Positions 22,922 to 36,349 of a stretch of DNA of 64,000 bases are shown here, piece by piece. Numbering within the stretch: position 1 is the first letter of the stretch; each line of letters opens with the position of its first letter. A program made the position numbers and the translations under genes. The notes under the pieces were generated by a model, which saw nothing but the letters and a program-made list of their open reading frames with translations, did not search any database and was not told where the DNA came from. Source of the stretch: Nomia melanderi (taxonomy: Eukaryota; Arthropoda; Insecta; Hymenoptera; Halictidae); contig NW_027475164.1 of NCBI RefSeq assembly GCF_051020985.1, positions 496,001 through 560,000 on the forward strand. The letters are read 5' to 3'.

Positions 22922-25723
22922 GAGTGTCCGGCCCCATGAGACTGTGGTTTCCTCGGCCCCTGGTGGTCCGAGGTCGTTCCCGCTGCACACATTCATGCGC
23001 CAGGGCCTCCTACAGACAATGCACTTCGGTTTATTGCGCCATTTCTAATAGCACCCGAGATATCACCAGATATATATTGGATTTTTCCCTGACGCTGAGT
23101 GTCCGGCCCTATGAGACTGTGGTTTTCTCGGCCCCTGGTGTTCCGAGGTCGTTTCCGTTGCACAGATTCATGCGCCAGGGCCTCCTACAGACAATGCACT
23201 TTGGTCTATTGCGCTATCTGTTATAGCACCCGAGATATCACCAGATATATATTGGATTTTTCCCTGAACCTGAGTGTCCGGCCCCATGAGACGGTAGTTT
23301 TCTCGGCCCCTGGTGGTCCGAGGTCGTTCCCGCTGCCCAGATTCAAGCGCCAGGGCCTCCTACAGACAAAGCACTTTGATTTATTGCGGTATCTGTAATA
23401 GCACCAGAGATATCACCAGATATATAATGGATTTTTCCCTGACCCTGACAGTCCGGCCCCATGAGACGGTGGTGTTCTCGGCCCCTGTTAGTCCGAGGTC
23501 GTTCCCGCTGCCCAGATTCATGCGCCAGGGCCTCCTACAGACAATGCACTTTGGTCTATTGCGCTATCTGTAATAGCACCCGAGATATCACCAGATATAT
23601 ATTGGATTTTTCACTGACCCTGAGTGTCCGGCCCCATGAGACAGTGGTTTTCTCGGCCCCTGGTGGTCCGAGGTCGTTCCCGCTGTACAGATTCATGCGC
23701 CAGGGCCTCCTACAGACAATGCACTTTGATTTATGGCGCTATCTGTAATAGCACCCGAGATATCACCAGATATATATTGCATTTTTCACTGACCCTGAGT
23801 GTCCGGCCCCATGAGACGGTGGTTTTCTCGGCCCCTGGTGGTCCGAGGTCGTTCCCACTGCACAGGTTCATGCGCCAGGGCCTCCTACAGACAATGCACT
23901 TTGATTTATTGCTCTATCTCTAATAGCACCCGAGATATCACCAGATATATGCTGAATTTATACATGACCTTGGGTGACGGATACCGAAAATCTGTAATTT
24001 TGTTGGCCCCTGGTGGTCCGAGGTCGTTGCTGCTGCACAGATTCATGCGCCAGGGCCTCCTGCAGACAATGCCCTTTGATTTATCGCGCTATCTGTAATA
24101 GAACCCGAGATATCACCAGATATATATTGGATTTTTCCCTGTCCCTGAGTGCCCGGTCCCATGTGTCGGTGGTTTTCTCGGCCCCTGGTGGTCCGAGATC
24201 GATCTCGCTGCACAGATTCATGCGCTAGGGCCTCCTGCAGACAATGCACTTTGATATATCGCGCTAACTGTAATAGCACCCGAGATATCATGAGATATAT
24301 ATTGGATTTTTCCCTGACCCTGAGTGTCCGGCCCCATGAGACGGTGGTTTTCTCGGCCCCTGGTGGTCCGAGGTCGTTCCCGCTGTACAGATTCATGCGC
24401 CAGGGCCTCCTACAGACAATGCACTTTGATTTATTGCGCTACCTCTAATAGCACCCAAGATATCACCAGATATATATTGGATTTTCCCTTGACCCTGAGT
24501 GTCCGGCCCCATGAGACTGTGGTTTCCTCGGCCCCTGGTGGTCCGAGGTCGTTCCCGCTGCACAGATTCATGCGCCAGGGCCTCCTACAGACAATGCACT
24601 TCGGTTTATTGCGCTATCTCTAATAGCACCCGAGATATCACCAGATATATATTGGATTTTTCCCTGACGCTGAGTGTCCGGCCCCATGAGACTGTGGTTT
24701 TCTCGGCCCCTGGTGTTCCGAGGTCGTTTCCGTTGCACAGATTCATTCGCCAGTGCCTCCTACAGACAATGCACTTTGATTTATTACGCTATCTCTAATA
24801 GCACCCGAGATATCACCAGATATATATTGGATTTTTCACTGACCCTGAGTGTCCGGTCCCATGAGTCGGTGATTTTCTCGGCCCCTGGTGGTCCGAGGTC
24901 GTTCCCGCTGCACAGATTCTTGCGCCAGGGACTCCTACAGACAATGCACTTTGATTTATTGCGCTATCTGTAATAGCACCCGAGATATCACCAGATATAT
25001 ATTGGATTTTCCCCTGACCCTGAGTGTCCGGCCCCATGAGACTGTGGTTTTCTCGGCCCCTGGTGGTCCGAGGTCGTTCCCGCTGCACAGATTCATGCGC
25101 CAGGGCCTCCTACAGACAATGCACTTTGATTTATGGCGCTATCTGTAATAGCACCCGAGATATCACCAGATATATATTGCATTTTTCACTGACCCTGAGT
25201 GTCCGGCCCCATGAGACGGTGGTTGTCTCGGCCCCTGGTGGTCCGAGGTCGTTCCCGCTGCACAGATTCATGCGCCAGGGCCTCCTACAGACAATGCACT
25301 TTGATTTATTGCGCTATATGTAATAGCACCCGAGATATCACCAGATATATATTGCATTGTTCACTGACCCTGAGTGTCCGGCCCCATGAGACGGTGGTTT
25401 TCTCGGCCCCTGGTGGTCCGAGGTCGTTCCCACTGCACAGGTTCATGCGCCAGGGCCTCCTACAGACAATGCACTTTCATTTATTGCTCTATCTCTAATA
25501 GCACCCGAGATATCACCAGATATATGCTGAATTTATACATGACCTTGGGTGACGGATACCGAAAATCTGTAATTTTGTTGGCCCCTGGTGGTCCGAGGTC
25601 GTTGCTGCTGCACAGATTCATGCGCCAGGGCCTCCTGCAGACAATGCCCTTTGATTTATCGCGCTATCTGTAATAGAACCCGAGATATCACCAGATATAT
25701 ATTGGATTTTTCCCTGTCCCTGA
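22574..25723 (+). repeat. 18-monomer HOR, copy 1 (3150 bp)
   Basis: Two 9-monomer halves (A 22574-24148, B 24149-25723), each starting in a type P monomer. The halves share their first three and last two monomer types but differ in the middle. Half A carries GCGCTAACGG near 22686, CACACATTC near 22985 and CAGATTCAAGCG near 23339. Half B carries GCGCTAACTG near 24261, ATTCATTCGCCAGTGCC near 24741 and GGTTGTCTCGG near 25222. Confidence 0.87.
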
Positions 25724-28523
25724 GTGCCCGGCCCCATGTGTCGGTGGTTTTCTCGGCCCCTGGTGGTCCGAGATCGATCTCGCTGCACAGATTCTTGCGC
25801 TAGGGCCTCCTGCAGACAATGCACTTTGATATATCGCGCTAACGGTAATAGCACCCGAGATATCATGAGATATATATTGGATTTTTCCCTGACCCTGAGT
25901 GTCCGGCCCCATGTGACGGTGGTTTTCTCGGCCCCCGGTGGTCCGAGGTCGTTCCCGCTGTACAGATTCATGCGCCAGGGCCTCCTACAGACAATGCACT
26001 TTGATTTATTGCGCTACCTCTAATAGCACCCAAGATATCACCAGATATATATTGGATTTTCCCCTGACCCTGAGTGTCCGGCCCCATGAGACTGTGGTTT
26101 CCTCGGCCCCTGGTGGTCCGAGGTCGTTCCCGCTGCACACATTCATGCGCCAGGGCCTCCTACAGACAATGCACTTCGGTTTATTGCGCCATTTCTAATA
26201 GCACCCGAGATATCACCAGATATATATTGGATTTTTCCCTGACGCTGAGTGTCCGGCCCTATGAGACTGTGGTTTTCTCGGCCCCTGGTGTTCCGAGGTC
26301 GTTTCCGTTGCACAGATTCATGCGCCAGGGCCTCCTACAGACAATGCACTTTGGTCTATTGCGCTATCTGTTATAGCACCCGAGATATCACCAGATATAT
26401 ATTGGATTTTTCCCTGAACCTGAGTGTCCGGCCACATGAGACGGTAGTTTTCTCGGCCCCTGGTGGTCCGAGGTCGTTCCCGCTGCCCAGATTCAAGCGC
26501 CAGGGCCTCCTACAGACAAAGCACTTTGATTTATTGCGGTATCTGTAATAGCACCAGAGATATCACCAGATATATAATGGATTTTTCCCTGACCCTGACA
26601 GTCCGGCCCCATGAGACGGTGGTGTTCTCGGCCCCTGTTAGTCCGAGGTCGTTCCCGCTGCCCAGATTCATGCGCCAGGGCCTCCTACAGACAATGCACT
26701 TTGGTCTATTGCGCTATCTGTAATAGCACCCGAGATATCACCAGATATATATTGGATTTTTCACTGACCCTGAGTGTCCGGCCCCATGAGACAGTGGTTT
26801 TCTCGGCCCCTGGTGGTCCGAGGTCGTTCCCGCTGTACAGATTCATGCGCCAGGGCCTCCTACAGACAATGCACTTTGATTTATCGCGCTATCTGTAATA
26901 GAACCCGAGATATCACCAGATATATATTGGATTTTTCCCTGTCCCTGAGTGCCCGGTCCCATGTGTCGGTGGTTTTCTCGGCCCCTGGTGGTCCGAGATC
27001 GATCTCGCTGCACAGATTCATGCGCTAGGGCCTCCTGCAGACAATGCACTTTGATATATCGCGCTAACTGTAATAGCACCCGAGATATCATGAGATATAT
27101 ATTGGATTTTTCCCTGACCCTGAGTGTCCGGCCCCATGAGACGGTGGTTTTCTCGGCCCCTGGTGGTCCGAGGTCGTTCCCGCTGTACAGATTCATGCGC
27201 CAGGGCCTCCTACAGACAATGCACTTTGATTTATTGCGCTACCTCTAATAGCACCCAAGATATCACCAGATATATATTGGATTTTCCCTTGACCCTGAGT
27301 GTCCGGCCCCATGAGACTGTGGTTTCCTCGGCCCCTGGTGGTCCGAGGTCGTTCCCGCTGCACAGATTCATGCGCCAGGGCCTCCTACAGACAATGCACT
27401 TCGGTTTATTGCGCTATCTCTAATAGCACCCGAGATATCACCAGATATATATTGGATTTTTCCCTGACGCTGAGTGTCCGGCCCCATGAGACTGTGGTTT
27501 TCTCGGCCCCTGGTGTTCCGAGGTCGTTTCCGTTGCACAGATTCATTCGCCAGTGCCTCCTACAGACAATGCACTTTGATTTATTACGCTATCTCTAATA
27601 GCACCCGAGATATCACCAGATATATATTGGATTTTTCACTGACCCTGAGTGTCCGGTCCCATGAGTCGGTGATTTTCTCGGCCCCTGGTGGTCCGAGGTC
27701 GTTCCCGCTGCACAGATTCTTGCGCCAGGGACTCCTACAGACAATGCACTTTGATTTATTGCGCTATCTGTAATAGCACCCGAGATATCACCAGATATAT
27801 ATTGGATTTTCCCCTGACCCTGAGTGTCCGGCCCCATGAGACTGTGGTTTTCTCGGCCCCTGGTGGTCCGAGGTCGTTCCCGCTGCACAGATTCATGCGC
27901 CAGGGCCTCCTACAGACAATGCACTTTGATTTATGGCGCTATCTGTAATAGCACCCGAGATATCACCAGATATATATTGCATTTTTCACTGACCCTGAGT
28001 GTCCGGCCCCATGAGACGGTGGTTGTCTCGGCCCCTGGTGGTCCGAGGTCGTTCCCGCTGCACAGATTCATGCGCCAGGGCCTCCTACAGACAATGCACT
28101 TTGATTTATTGCGCTATATGTAATAGCACCCGAGATATCACCAGATATATATTGCATTGTTCACTGACCCTGAGTGTCCGGCCCCATGAGACGGTGGTTT
28201 TCTCGGCCCCTGGTGGTCCGAGGTCGTTCCCACTGCACAGGTTCATGCGCCAGGGCCTCCTACAGACAATGCACTTTCATTTATTGCTCTATCTCTAATA
28301 GCACCCGAGATATCACCAGATATATGCTGAATTTATACATGACCTTGGGTGACGGATACCGAAAATCTGTAATTTTGTTGGCCCCTGGTGGTCCGAGGTC
28401 GTTGCTGCTGCACAGATTCATGCGCCAGGGCCTCCTGCAGACAATGCCCTTTGATTTATCGCGCTATCTGTAATAGAACCCGAGATATCACCAGATATAT
28501 ATTGGATTTTTCCCTGTCCCTGA
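25724..28523 (+). repeat. 18-monomer HOR, copy 2 with two-monomer deletion (2800 bp)
   Basis: Half A is shortened to seven monomers (25724-26948) and half B is full (26949-28523). The deletion removes the equivalent of about 23734-24083, exactly 350 bp, joining the GAGACAGTGG monomer to GATTTATCGCGC and AGAACCC at about 26880-26905. The type D monomer of half A is therefore missing. A private base change (GGCCACATGAG near 26431) separates it from copies 1 and 3. Confidence 0.87.
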
Positions 28524-31500
28524 GTGCCCGGCCCCATGTGTCGGTGGTTTTCTCGGCCCCTGGTGGTCCGAGATCGATCTCGCTGCACAGATTCTTGCGC
28601 TAGGGCCTCCTGCAGACAATGCACTTTGATATATCGCGCTAACGGTAATAGCACCCGAGATATCATGAGATATATATTGGATTTTTCCCTGACCCTGAGT
28701 GTCCGGCCCCATGTGACGGTGGTTTTCTCGGCCCCCGGTGGTCCGAGGTCGTTCCCGCTGTACAGATTCATGCGCCAGGGCCTCCTACAGACAATGCACT
28801 TTGATTTATTGCGCTACCTCTAATAGCACCCAAGATATCACCAGATATATATTGGATTTTCCCCTGACCCTGAGTGTCCGGCCCCATGAGACTGTGGTTT
28901 CCTCGGCCCCTGGTGGTCCGAGGTCGTTCCCGCTGCACACATTCATGCGCCAGGGCCTCCTACAGACAATGCACTTCGGTTTATTGCGCCATTTCTAATA
29001 GCACCCGAGATATCACCAGATATATATTGGATTTTTCCCTGACGCTGAGTGTCCGGCCCTATGAGACTGTGGTTTTCTCGGCCCCTGGTGTTCCGAGGTC
29101 GTTTCCGTTGCACAGATTCATGCGCCAGGGCCTCCTACAGACAATGCACTTTGGTCTATTGCGCTATCTGTTATAGCACCCGAGATATCACCAGATATAT
29201 ATTGGATTTTTCCCTGAACCTGAGTGTCCGGCCCCATGAGACGGTAGTTTTCTCGGCCCCTGGTGGTCCGAGGTCGTTCCCGCTGCCCAGATTCAAGCGC
29301 CAGGGCCTCCTACAGACAAAGCACTTTGATTTATTGCGGTATCTGTAATAGCACCAGAGATATCACCAGATATATAATGGATTTTTCCCTGACCCTGACA
29401 GTCCGGCCCCATGAGACGGTGGTGTTCTCGGCCCCTGTTAGTCCGAGGTCGTTCCCGCTGCCCAGATTCATGCGCCAGGGCCTCCTACAGACAATGCACT
29501 TTGGTCTATTGCGCTATCTGTAATAGCACCCGAGATATCACCAGATATATATTGGATTTTTCACTGACCCTGAGTGTCCGGCCCCATGAGACAGTGGTTT
29601 TCTCGGCCCCTGGTGGTCCGAGGTCGTTCCCGCTGTACAGATTCATGCGCCAGGGCCTCCTACAGACAATGCACTTTGATTTATGGCGCTATCTGTAATA
29701 GCACCCGAGATATCACCAGATATATATTGCATTTTTCACTGACCCTGAGTGTCCGGCCCCATGAGACGGTGGTTTTCTCGGCCCCTGGTGGTCCGAGGTC
29801 GTTCCCACTGCACAGGTTCATGCGCCAGGGCCTCCTACAGACAATGCACTTTGATTTATTGCTCTATCTCTAATAGCACCCGAGATATCACCAGATATAT
29901 GCTGAATTTATACATGACCTTGGGTGACGGATACCGAAAATCTGTAATTTTGTTGGCCCCTGGTGGTCCGAGGTCGTTGCTGCTGCACAGATTCATGCGC
30001 CAGGGCCTCCTGCAGACAATGCCCTTTGATTTATCGCGCTATCTGTAATAGAACCCGAGATATCACCAGATATATATTGGATTTTTCCCTGTCCCTGAGT
30101 GCCCGGTCCCATGTGTCGGTGGTTTTCTCGGCCCCTGGTGGTCCGAGATCGATCTCGCTGCACAGATTCATGCGCTAGGGCCTCCTGCAGACAATGCACT
30201 TTGATATATCGCGCTAACTGTAATAGCACCCGAGATATCATGAGATATATATTGGATTTTTCCCTGACCCTGAGTGTCCGGCCCCATGAGACGGTGGTTT
30301 TCTCGGCCCCTGGTGGTCCGAGGTCGTTCCCGCTGTACAGATTCATGCGCCAGGGCCTCCTACAGACAATGCACTTTGATTTATTGCGCTACCTCTAATA
30401 GCACCCAAGATATCACCAGATATATATTGGATTTTCCCTTGACCCTGAGTGTCCGGCCCCATGAGACTGTGGTTTCCTCGGCCCCTGGTGGTCCGAGGTC
30501 GTTCCCGCTGCACAGATTCATGCGCCAGGGCCTCCTACAGACAATGCACTTCGGTTTATTGCGCTATCTCTAATAGCACCCGAGATATCACCAGATATAT
30601 ATTGGATTTTTCCCTGACGCTGAGTGTCCGGCCCCATGAGACTGTGGTTTTCTCGGCCCCTGGTGTTCCGAGGTCGTTTCCGTTGCACAGATTCATTCGC
30701 CAGTGCCTCCTACAGACAATGCACTTTGATTTATTACGCTATCTCTAATAGCACCCGAGATATCACCAGATATATATTGGATTTTTCACTGACCCTGAGT
30801 GTCCGGTCCCATGAGTCGGTGATTTTCTCGGCCCCTGGTGGTCCGAGGTCGTTCCCGCTGCACAGATTCTTGCGCCAGGGACTCCTACAGACAATGCACT
30901 TTGATTTATTGCGCTATCTGTAATAGCACCCGAGATATCACCAGATATATATTGGATTTTCCCCTGACCCTGAGTGTCCGGCCCCATGAGACTGTGGTTT
31001 TCTCGGCCCCTGGTGGTCCGAGGTCGTTCCCGCTGCACAGATTCATGCGCCAGGGCCTCCTACAGACAATGCACTTTGATTTATGGCGCTATCTGTAATA
31101 GCACCCGAGATATCACCAGATATATATTGCATTTTTCACTGACCCTGAGTGTCCGGCCCCATGAGACGGTGGTTGTCTCGGCCCCTGGTGGTCCGAGGTC
31201 GTTCCCGCTGCACAGATTCACGCGCCAGGGCCTCCTACAGACAATGCACTTTGATTTATTGCGCTATATGTAATAGCACCCGAGATATCACCAGATATAT
31301 ATTGCATTGTTCACTGACCCTGAGTGTCCGGCCCCATGAGACGGTGGTTTTCTCGGCCCCTGGTGGTCCGAGGTCGTTCCCACTGCACAGGTTCATGCGC
31401 CAGGGCCTCCTACAGACAATGCACTTTCATTTATTGCTCTATCTCTAATAGCACCCGAGATATCACCAGATATATGCTGAATTTATACATGACCTTGGGT

Positions 31501-31673
31501 GACGGATACCGAAAATCTGTAATTTTGTTGGCCCCTGGTGGTCCGAGGTCGTTGCTGCTGCACAGATTCATGCGCCAGGGCCTCCTGCAGACAATGCCCT
31601 TTGATTTATCGCGCTATCTGTAATAGAACCCGAGATATCACCAGATATATATTGGATTTTTCCCTGTCCCTGA
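28524..31673 (+). repeat. 18-monomer HOR, copy 3 (3150 bp)
   Basis: Full-length copy with both 9-monomer halves (28524-30098 and 30099-31673), in exact register with copy 1 (offset 5950). Base differences are sparse by eye; one is TTCACGCGCC near 31218 for TTCATGCGCC. After 31673 the array repeats the start of half B (31674-32150 matches 30099-30575) before entering a rearranged segment. Confidence 0.87.
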
Positions 31674-33698
31674 GTGCCCGGTCCCATGTGTCGGTGGTTT
31701 TCTCGGCCCCTGGTGGTCCGAGATCGATCTCGCTGCACAGATTCATGCGCTAGGGCCTCCTGCAGACAATGCACTTTGATATATCGCGCTAACTGTAATA
31801 GCACCCGAGATATCATGAGATATATATTGGATTTTTCCCTGACCCTGAGTGTCCGGGCCCATGAGACGGTGGTTTTCTCGGCCCCTGGTGGTCCGAGGTC
31901 GTTCCCGCTGTACAGATTCATGCGCCAGGGCCTCCTACAGACAATGCACTTTGATTTATTGCGCTACCTCTAATAGCACCCAAGATATCACCAGATATAT
32001 ATTGGATTTTCCCTTGACCCTGAGTGTCCGGCCCCATGAGACTGTGGTTTCCTCGGCCCCTGGTGGTCCGAGGTCGTTCCCGCTGCACAGATTCATGCGC
32101 CAGGGCCTCCTACAGACAATGCACTTCGGTTTATTGCGCTATCTCTAATAGCACCCGAGATATCACCATATATATATTGGATTTTTCCCTGACGCTGAGT
32201 GTCTGGCGCCATGATACGGTAGTTTTCTCGGCCCCTGGTGGTCCGAGGTCGTTCCCGCTGCACAGATTCATGCGACAGGGCCTCCTACAGACAATGCACT
32301 TTGATTTATTGCGCTATCTGTAATAGCACCCGAGATATCACCAGATATATGCTGGATTTTTACATGACCCTGACAGCCCGGTCCCATGAGTCGGTGATTT
32401 TCTCGGCCCCTGGTGGTCCGAGGTCGTTCCCGCTGCACAGATTCATGCGACAGGGCCTCCTACAGACAATGCACTTCGGTTTATTGCGCTATCTCTAATA
32501 GCACCCGAGATATCACCATATATATATTGGATTTTTCCCTGACCCTGAGTGTCCGGGCCCATGAGACGGTGGTTTTCTCGGCCCCTGGTGGTCCGAGGTC
32601 GTTCCCGCTGTACAGATTCATGCGACAGGGCCTTCTACAGACAATGCACTTTGATTTACTGTGCTATCTCTAATAGCACCCGAGATATCACCAGTTATAT
32701 ATTGGATTTTTCCGTGACCCTGAGTGTCCGGCCCTATGAGACGGAGGTTTTCTCGGCGCCTGGTGGTCCGAGTACGTTCCCGCTCCACAGATTCATGCGA
32801 CAGGGCCTCCTACAGACAATGCACTTTGATTTATTGCGCTATCTCTAATAGCACCCGAAATATCACCAGATATATATTGTATTTTTCCCTGACCCTGACA
32901 GTCCAGCCCCATGAGACGGTGGTTTCCTCGGCCCCTGGTGGTCCGAGGTCGTTCCCGCTGCACAGATTCATGCGCCAGGGCCTCCTACAGACAATGCACT
33001 TCGGTTTATTGCGCCATTTCTAATAGCACCCGAGATATCACCAGATATATATTGGATTTTTCCCTGACGCTGAGTGTCCGGCCCTATGAGACTGTGGTTT
33101 TCTCGGCCCCTGGTGTTCCGAGGTCGTTTCCGTTGCACAGATTCATGCGCCAGGGCCTCCTACAGACAATGCACTTTGGTCTATTGCGCTATCTGTTATA
33201 GCACCCGAGATATCACCAGATATATATTGGATTTTTCCCTGAACCTGAGTGTCCGGCCCCATGAGACGGTAGTTTTCTCGGCCCCTGGTGGTCCGAGGTC
33301 GTTCCCGCTGCCCAGATTCATGCGCCAGGGCCTCCTACAGACAAAGCACTTTGATTTATTGCGGTATCTGTAATAGCACCAGAGATATCACCAGATATAT
33401 AATGGATTTTTCCCTGACCCTGACAGTCCGGCCCCATGAGACGGTGGTGTTCTCGGCCCCTGTTAGTCCGAGGTCGTTCCCGCTGCCCAGATTCATGCGC
33501 CAGGGCCTCCTACAGACAATGCACTTTGGTCTATTGCGCTATCTGTAATAGCACCCGAGATATCACCAGATATATATTGGATTTTTCACTGACCCTGAGT
33601 GTCCGGCCCCATGAGACAGTGGTTTTCTCGGCCCCTGGTGGTCCGAGGTCGTTCCCGCTGTACAGATTCATGCGCCAGGGCCTCCTACAGACAATGCA

Positions 33699-34573
33699 CT
33701 TTGATTTATGGCGCTATCTGTAATAGCACCCGAGATATCACCAGATATATATTGCATTTTTCACTGACCCTGAGTGTCCGGCCCCATGAGACGGTGGTTT
33801 TCTCGGCCCCTGGTGGTCCGAGGTCGTTCCCACTGCACAGGTTCATGCGCCAGGGCCTCCTACAGACAATGCACTTTGATTTATTGCTCTATCTCTAATA
33901 GCACCCGAGATATCACCAGATATATGCTGAATTTATACATGACCTTGGGTGACGGATACCGAAAATCTGTAATTTTCTTGGCCCCTGGTGGTCCGAGGTC
34001 GTTGCTGCTGCACAGATTCATGCGCCAGGGCCTCCTGCAGACAATGCCCTTTGATTTATCGCGCTATCTGTAATAGAACCCGAGATATCACCAGATATAT
34101 ATTGGATTTTTCCCTGTCCCTGAGTGCCCGGTCCCATGTGTCGGTGGTTTTCTCGGCCCCTGGTGGTCCGAGATCGATCTCGCTGCACAGATTCATGCGC
34201 TAGGGCCTCCTGCAGACAATGCACTTTGATATATCGCGCTAACTGTAATAGCACCCGAGATATCATGAGATATATATTGGATTTTTCCCTGACCCTGAGT
34301 GTCCGGCCCCATGAGACGGTGGTTTTCTCGGCCCCTGGTGGTCCGAGGTCGTTCCCGCTGTACAGATTCATGCGCCAGGGCCTCCTACAGACAATGCACT
34401 TTGATTTATTGCGCTACCTCTAATAGCACCCAAGATATCACCAGATATATATTGGATTTTCCCTTGACCCTGAGTGTCCGGCCCCATGAGACTGTGGTTT
34501 CCTCGGCCCCTGGTGGTCCGAGGTCGTTCCCGCTGCACAGATTCATGCGCCAGGGCCTCCTACAGACAATGCA
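33699..34573 (+). repeat. 5-monomer tandem duplication in mosaic, unit 1 (875 bp)
   Basis: Contains in order the TTGCATTTTTCACTG monomer with CCACTGCACAGG, type D (33900), type P, the CATGAGATATATATTGG monomer and the CACCCAAG monomer. The order is repeated with exact offset 875 (TTGCAT at 33752 and 34627; type D TGAATT at 33928 and 34803). Confidence 0.83.
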
Positions 34574-35448
34574 CTTTGATTTATTGCGCTATCTGTAATA
34601 GCACCCGAGATATCACCAGATATATATTGCATTTTTCACTGACCCTGAGTGTCCGGCCCCATGAGACGGTGGTTTTCTCGGCCCCTGGTGGTCCGAGGTC
34701 GTTCCCACTGCACAGGTTCATGCGCCAGGGCCTCCTACAGACAATGCACTTTGATTTATTGCTCTATCTCTAATAGCACCCGAGATATCACCAGATATAT
34801 GCTGAATTTATACATGACCTTGGGTGACGGATACCGAAAATCTGTAATTTTCTTGGCCCCTGGTGGTCCGAGGTCGTTGCTGCTGCACAGATTCATGCGC
34901 CAGGGCCTCCTGCAGACAATGCCCTTTGATTTATCGCGCTATCTTTAATAGAACCCGAGATATCACCAGATATATATTGGATTTTTCCCTGTCCCTGAGT
35001 GCCCGGTCCCATGTGTCGGTGGTTTTCTCGGCCCCTGGTGGTCCGAGATCGATCTCGCTGCACAGATTCATGCGCTAGGGCCTCCTGCAGACAATGCACT
35101 TTGATATATCGCGCTAACTGTAATAGCACCCGAGATATCATGAGATATATATTGGATTTTTCCCTGACCCTGAGTGTCCGGCCCCATGAGACGGTGGTTT
35201 TCTCGGCCCCTGGTGGTCCGAGGTCGTTCCCGCTGTACAGATTCATGCGCCAGGGCCTCCTACAGACAATGCACTTTGATTTATTGCGCTACCTCTAATA
35301 GCACCCAAGATATCACCAGATATATATTGGATTTTCCCTTGACCCTGAGTGTCCGGCCCCATGAGACTGTGGTTTCCTCGGCCCCTGGTGGTCCGAGGTC
35401 GTTCCCGCTGCACAGATTCATGCGCCAGGGCCTCCTACAGACAATGCA
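34574..35448 (+). repeat. 5-monomer tandem duplication in mosaic, unit 2 (875 bp)
   Basis: Copy of 33699-34573. A private base, ATCTTTAATAG near 34942 for ATCTGTAATAG, distinguishes it. It also forms part of a 10-monomer repeat whose next copy lies 1750 bp downstream. Confidence 0.82.
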
Positions 35449-35990
35449 CTTCGGTTTATTGCGCTATCTCTAATAGCACCCGAGATATCACCAGATATAT
35501 ATTGGATTTTTCCCTGACGCTGAGTTTCCGGCCCCATGAGACTGTGGTTTTCTCGGCCCCTGGTGTTCCGAGGTCGTTTCCGTTGCACAGATTCATTCGC
35601 CAGTGCCTCCTACAGACAATGCACTTTGATTTATTACGCTATCTCTAATAGCACCCGAGATATCACCAGATATATATTGGATTTTTCACTGACCCTGAGT
35701 GTCCGGTCCCATGAGTCGGTGATTTTCTCGGCCCCTGGTGGTCCGAGGTCGTTCCCGCTCCACAGATTCATGCGACAGGTCCTCCTGCAGACAATGCACT
35801 TTGATTTATTGGTCTATCTGTAATAGCACCCGAGATATCACCATATATATATTGGATTTTCCCCTGACCCTGAGTGTCTGGCGCCATGATACGGTAGTTT
35901 TCTCGGCCCCTGGTGGTCCGAGGTCGTTCCCGCTGCACAGATTCATGCGACAGGGCCTCCTACAGACAATGCACTTTGATTTATTGCGCT
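34600..35990 (+). repeat. 10-monomer-period duplication, copy 1
   Basis: Eight consecutive monomers repeated at 36350-37740 with exact offset 1750 bp (10 monomers). Shared rare variants include CGCTCCACAG near 35757 with GCGACAGGTCCTCC, and the GTCTGGCGCCATGATACGG monomer near 35877. Two monomers between the copies (36175-36350) belong to the block M type with GAGACGGAGG. Confidence 0.82.
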
Positions 35991-36349
35991 ATCTGTAATA
36001 GCACCCGAGATATCACCAGATATATGCTGGATTTTTACATGACCCTGACAGCCCGGTCCCATGAGTCGGTGATTTTCTCGGCCCCTGGTGGTCCGGGGTC
36101 GATCCCGCTGCACAGATTCATGCCCCAGGGCCTTCTACAGACAATGCACTTTGATTTACTGTGCTATCTCTAATAGCACCCGAGATATCACCAGTTATAT
36201 ATTGGATTTTTCCGTGACCCTGAGTGTCCGGCCCTATGAGACGGAGGTTTTCTCGGCGCCTGGTGGTCCGAGTACGTTCCCGCTGCACAGATTCATGCGC
36301 CAGGGCTTCCTACAGACAATGCACTTTGATTTATTGCGCTATCTGTAAT

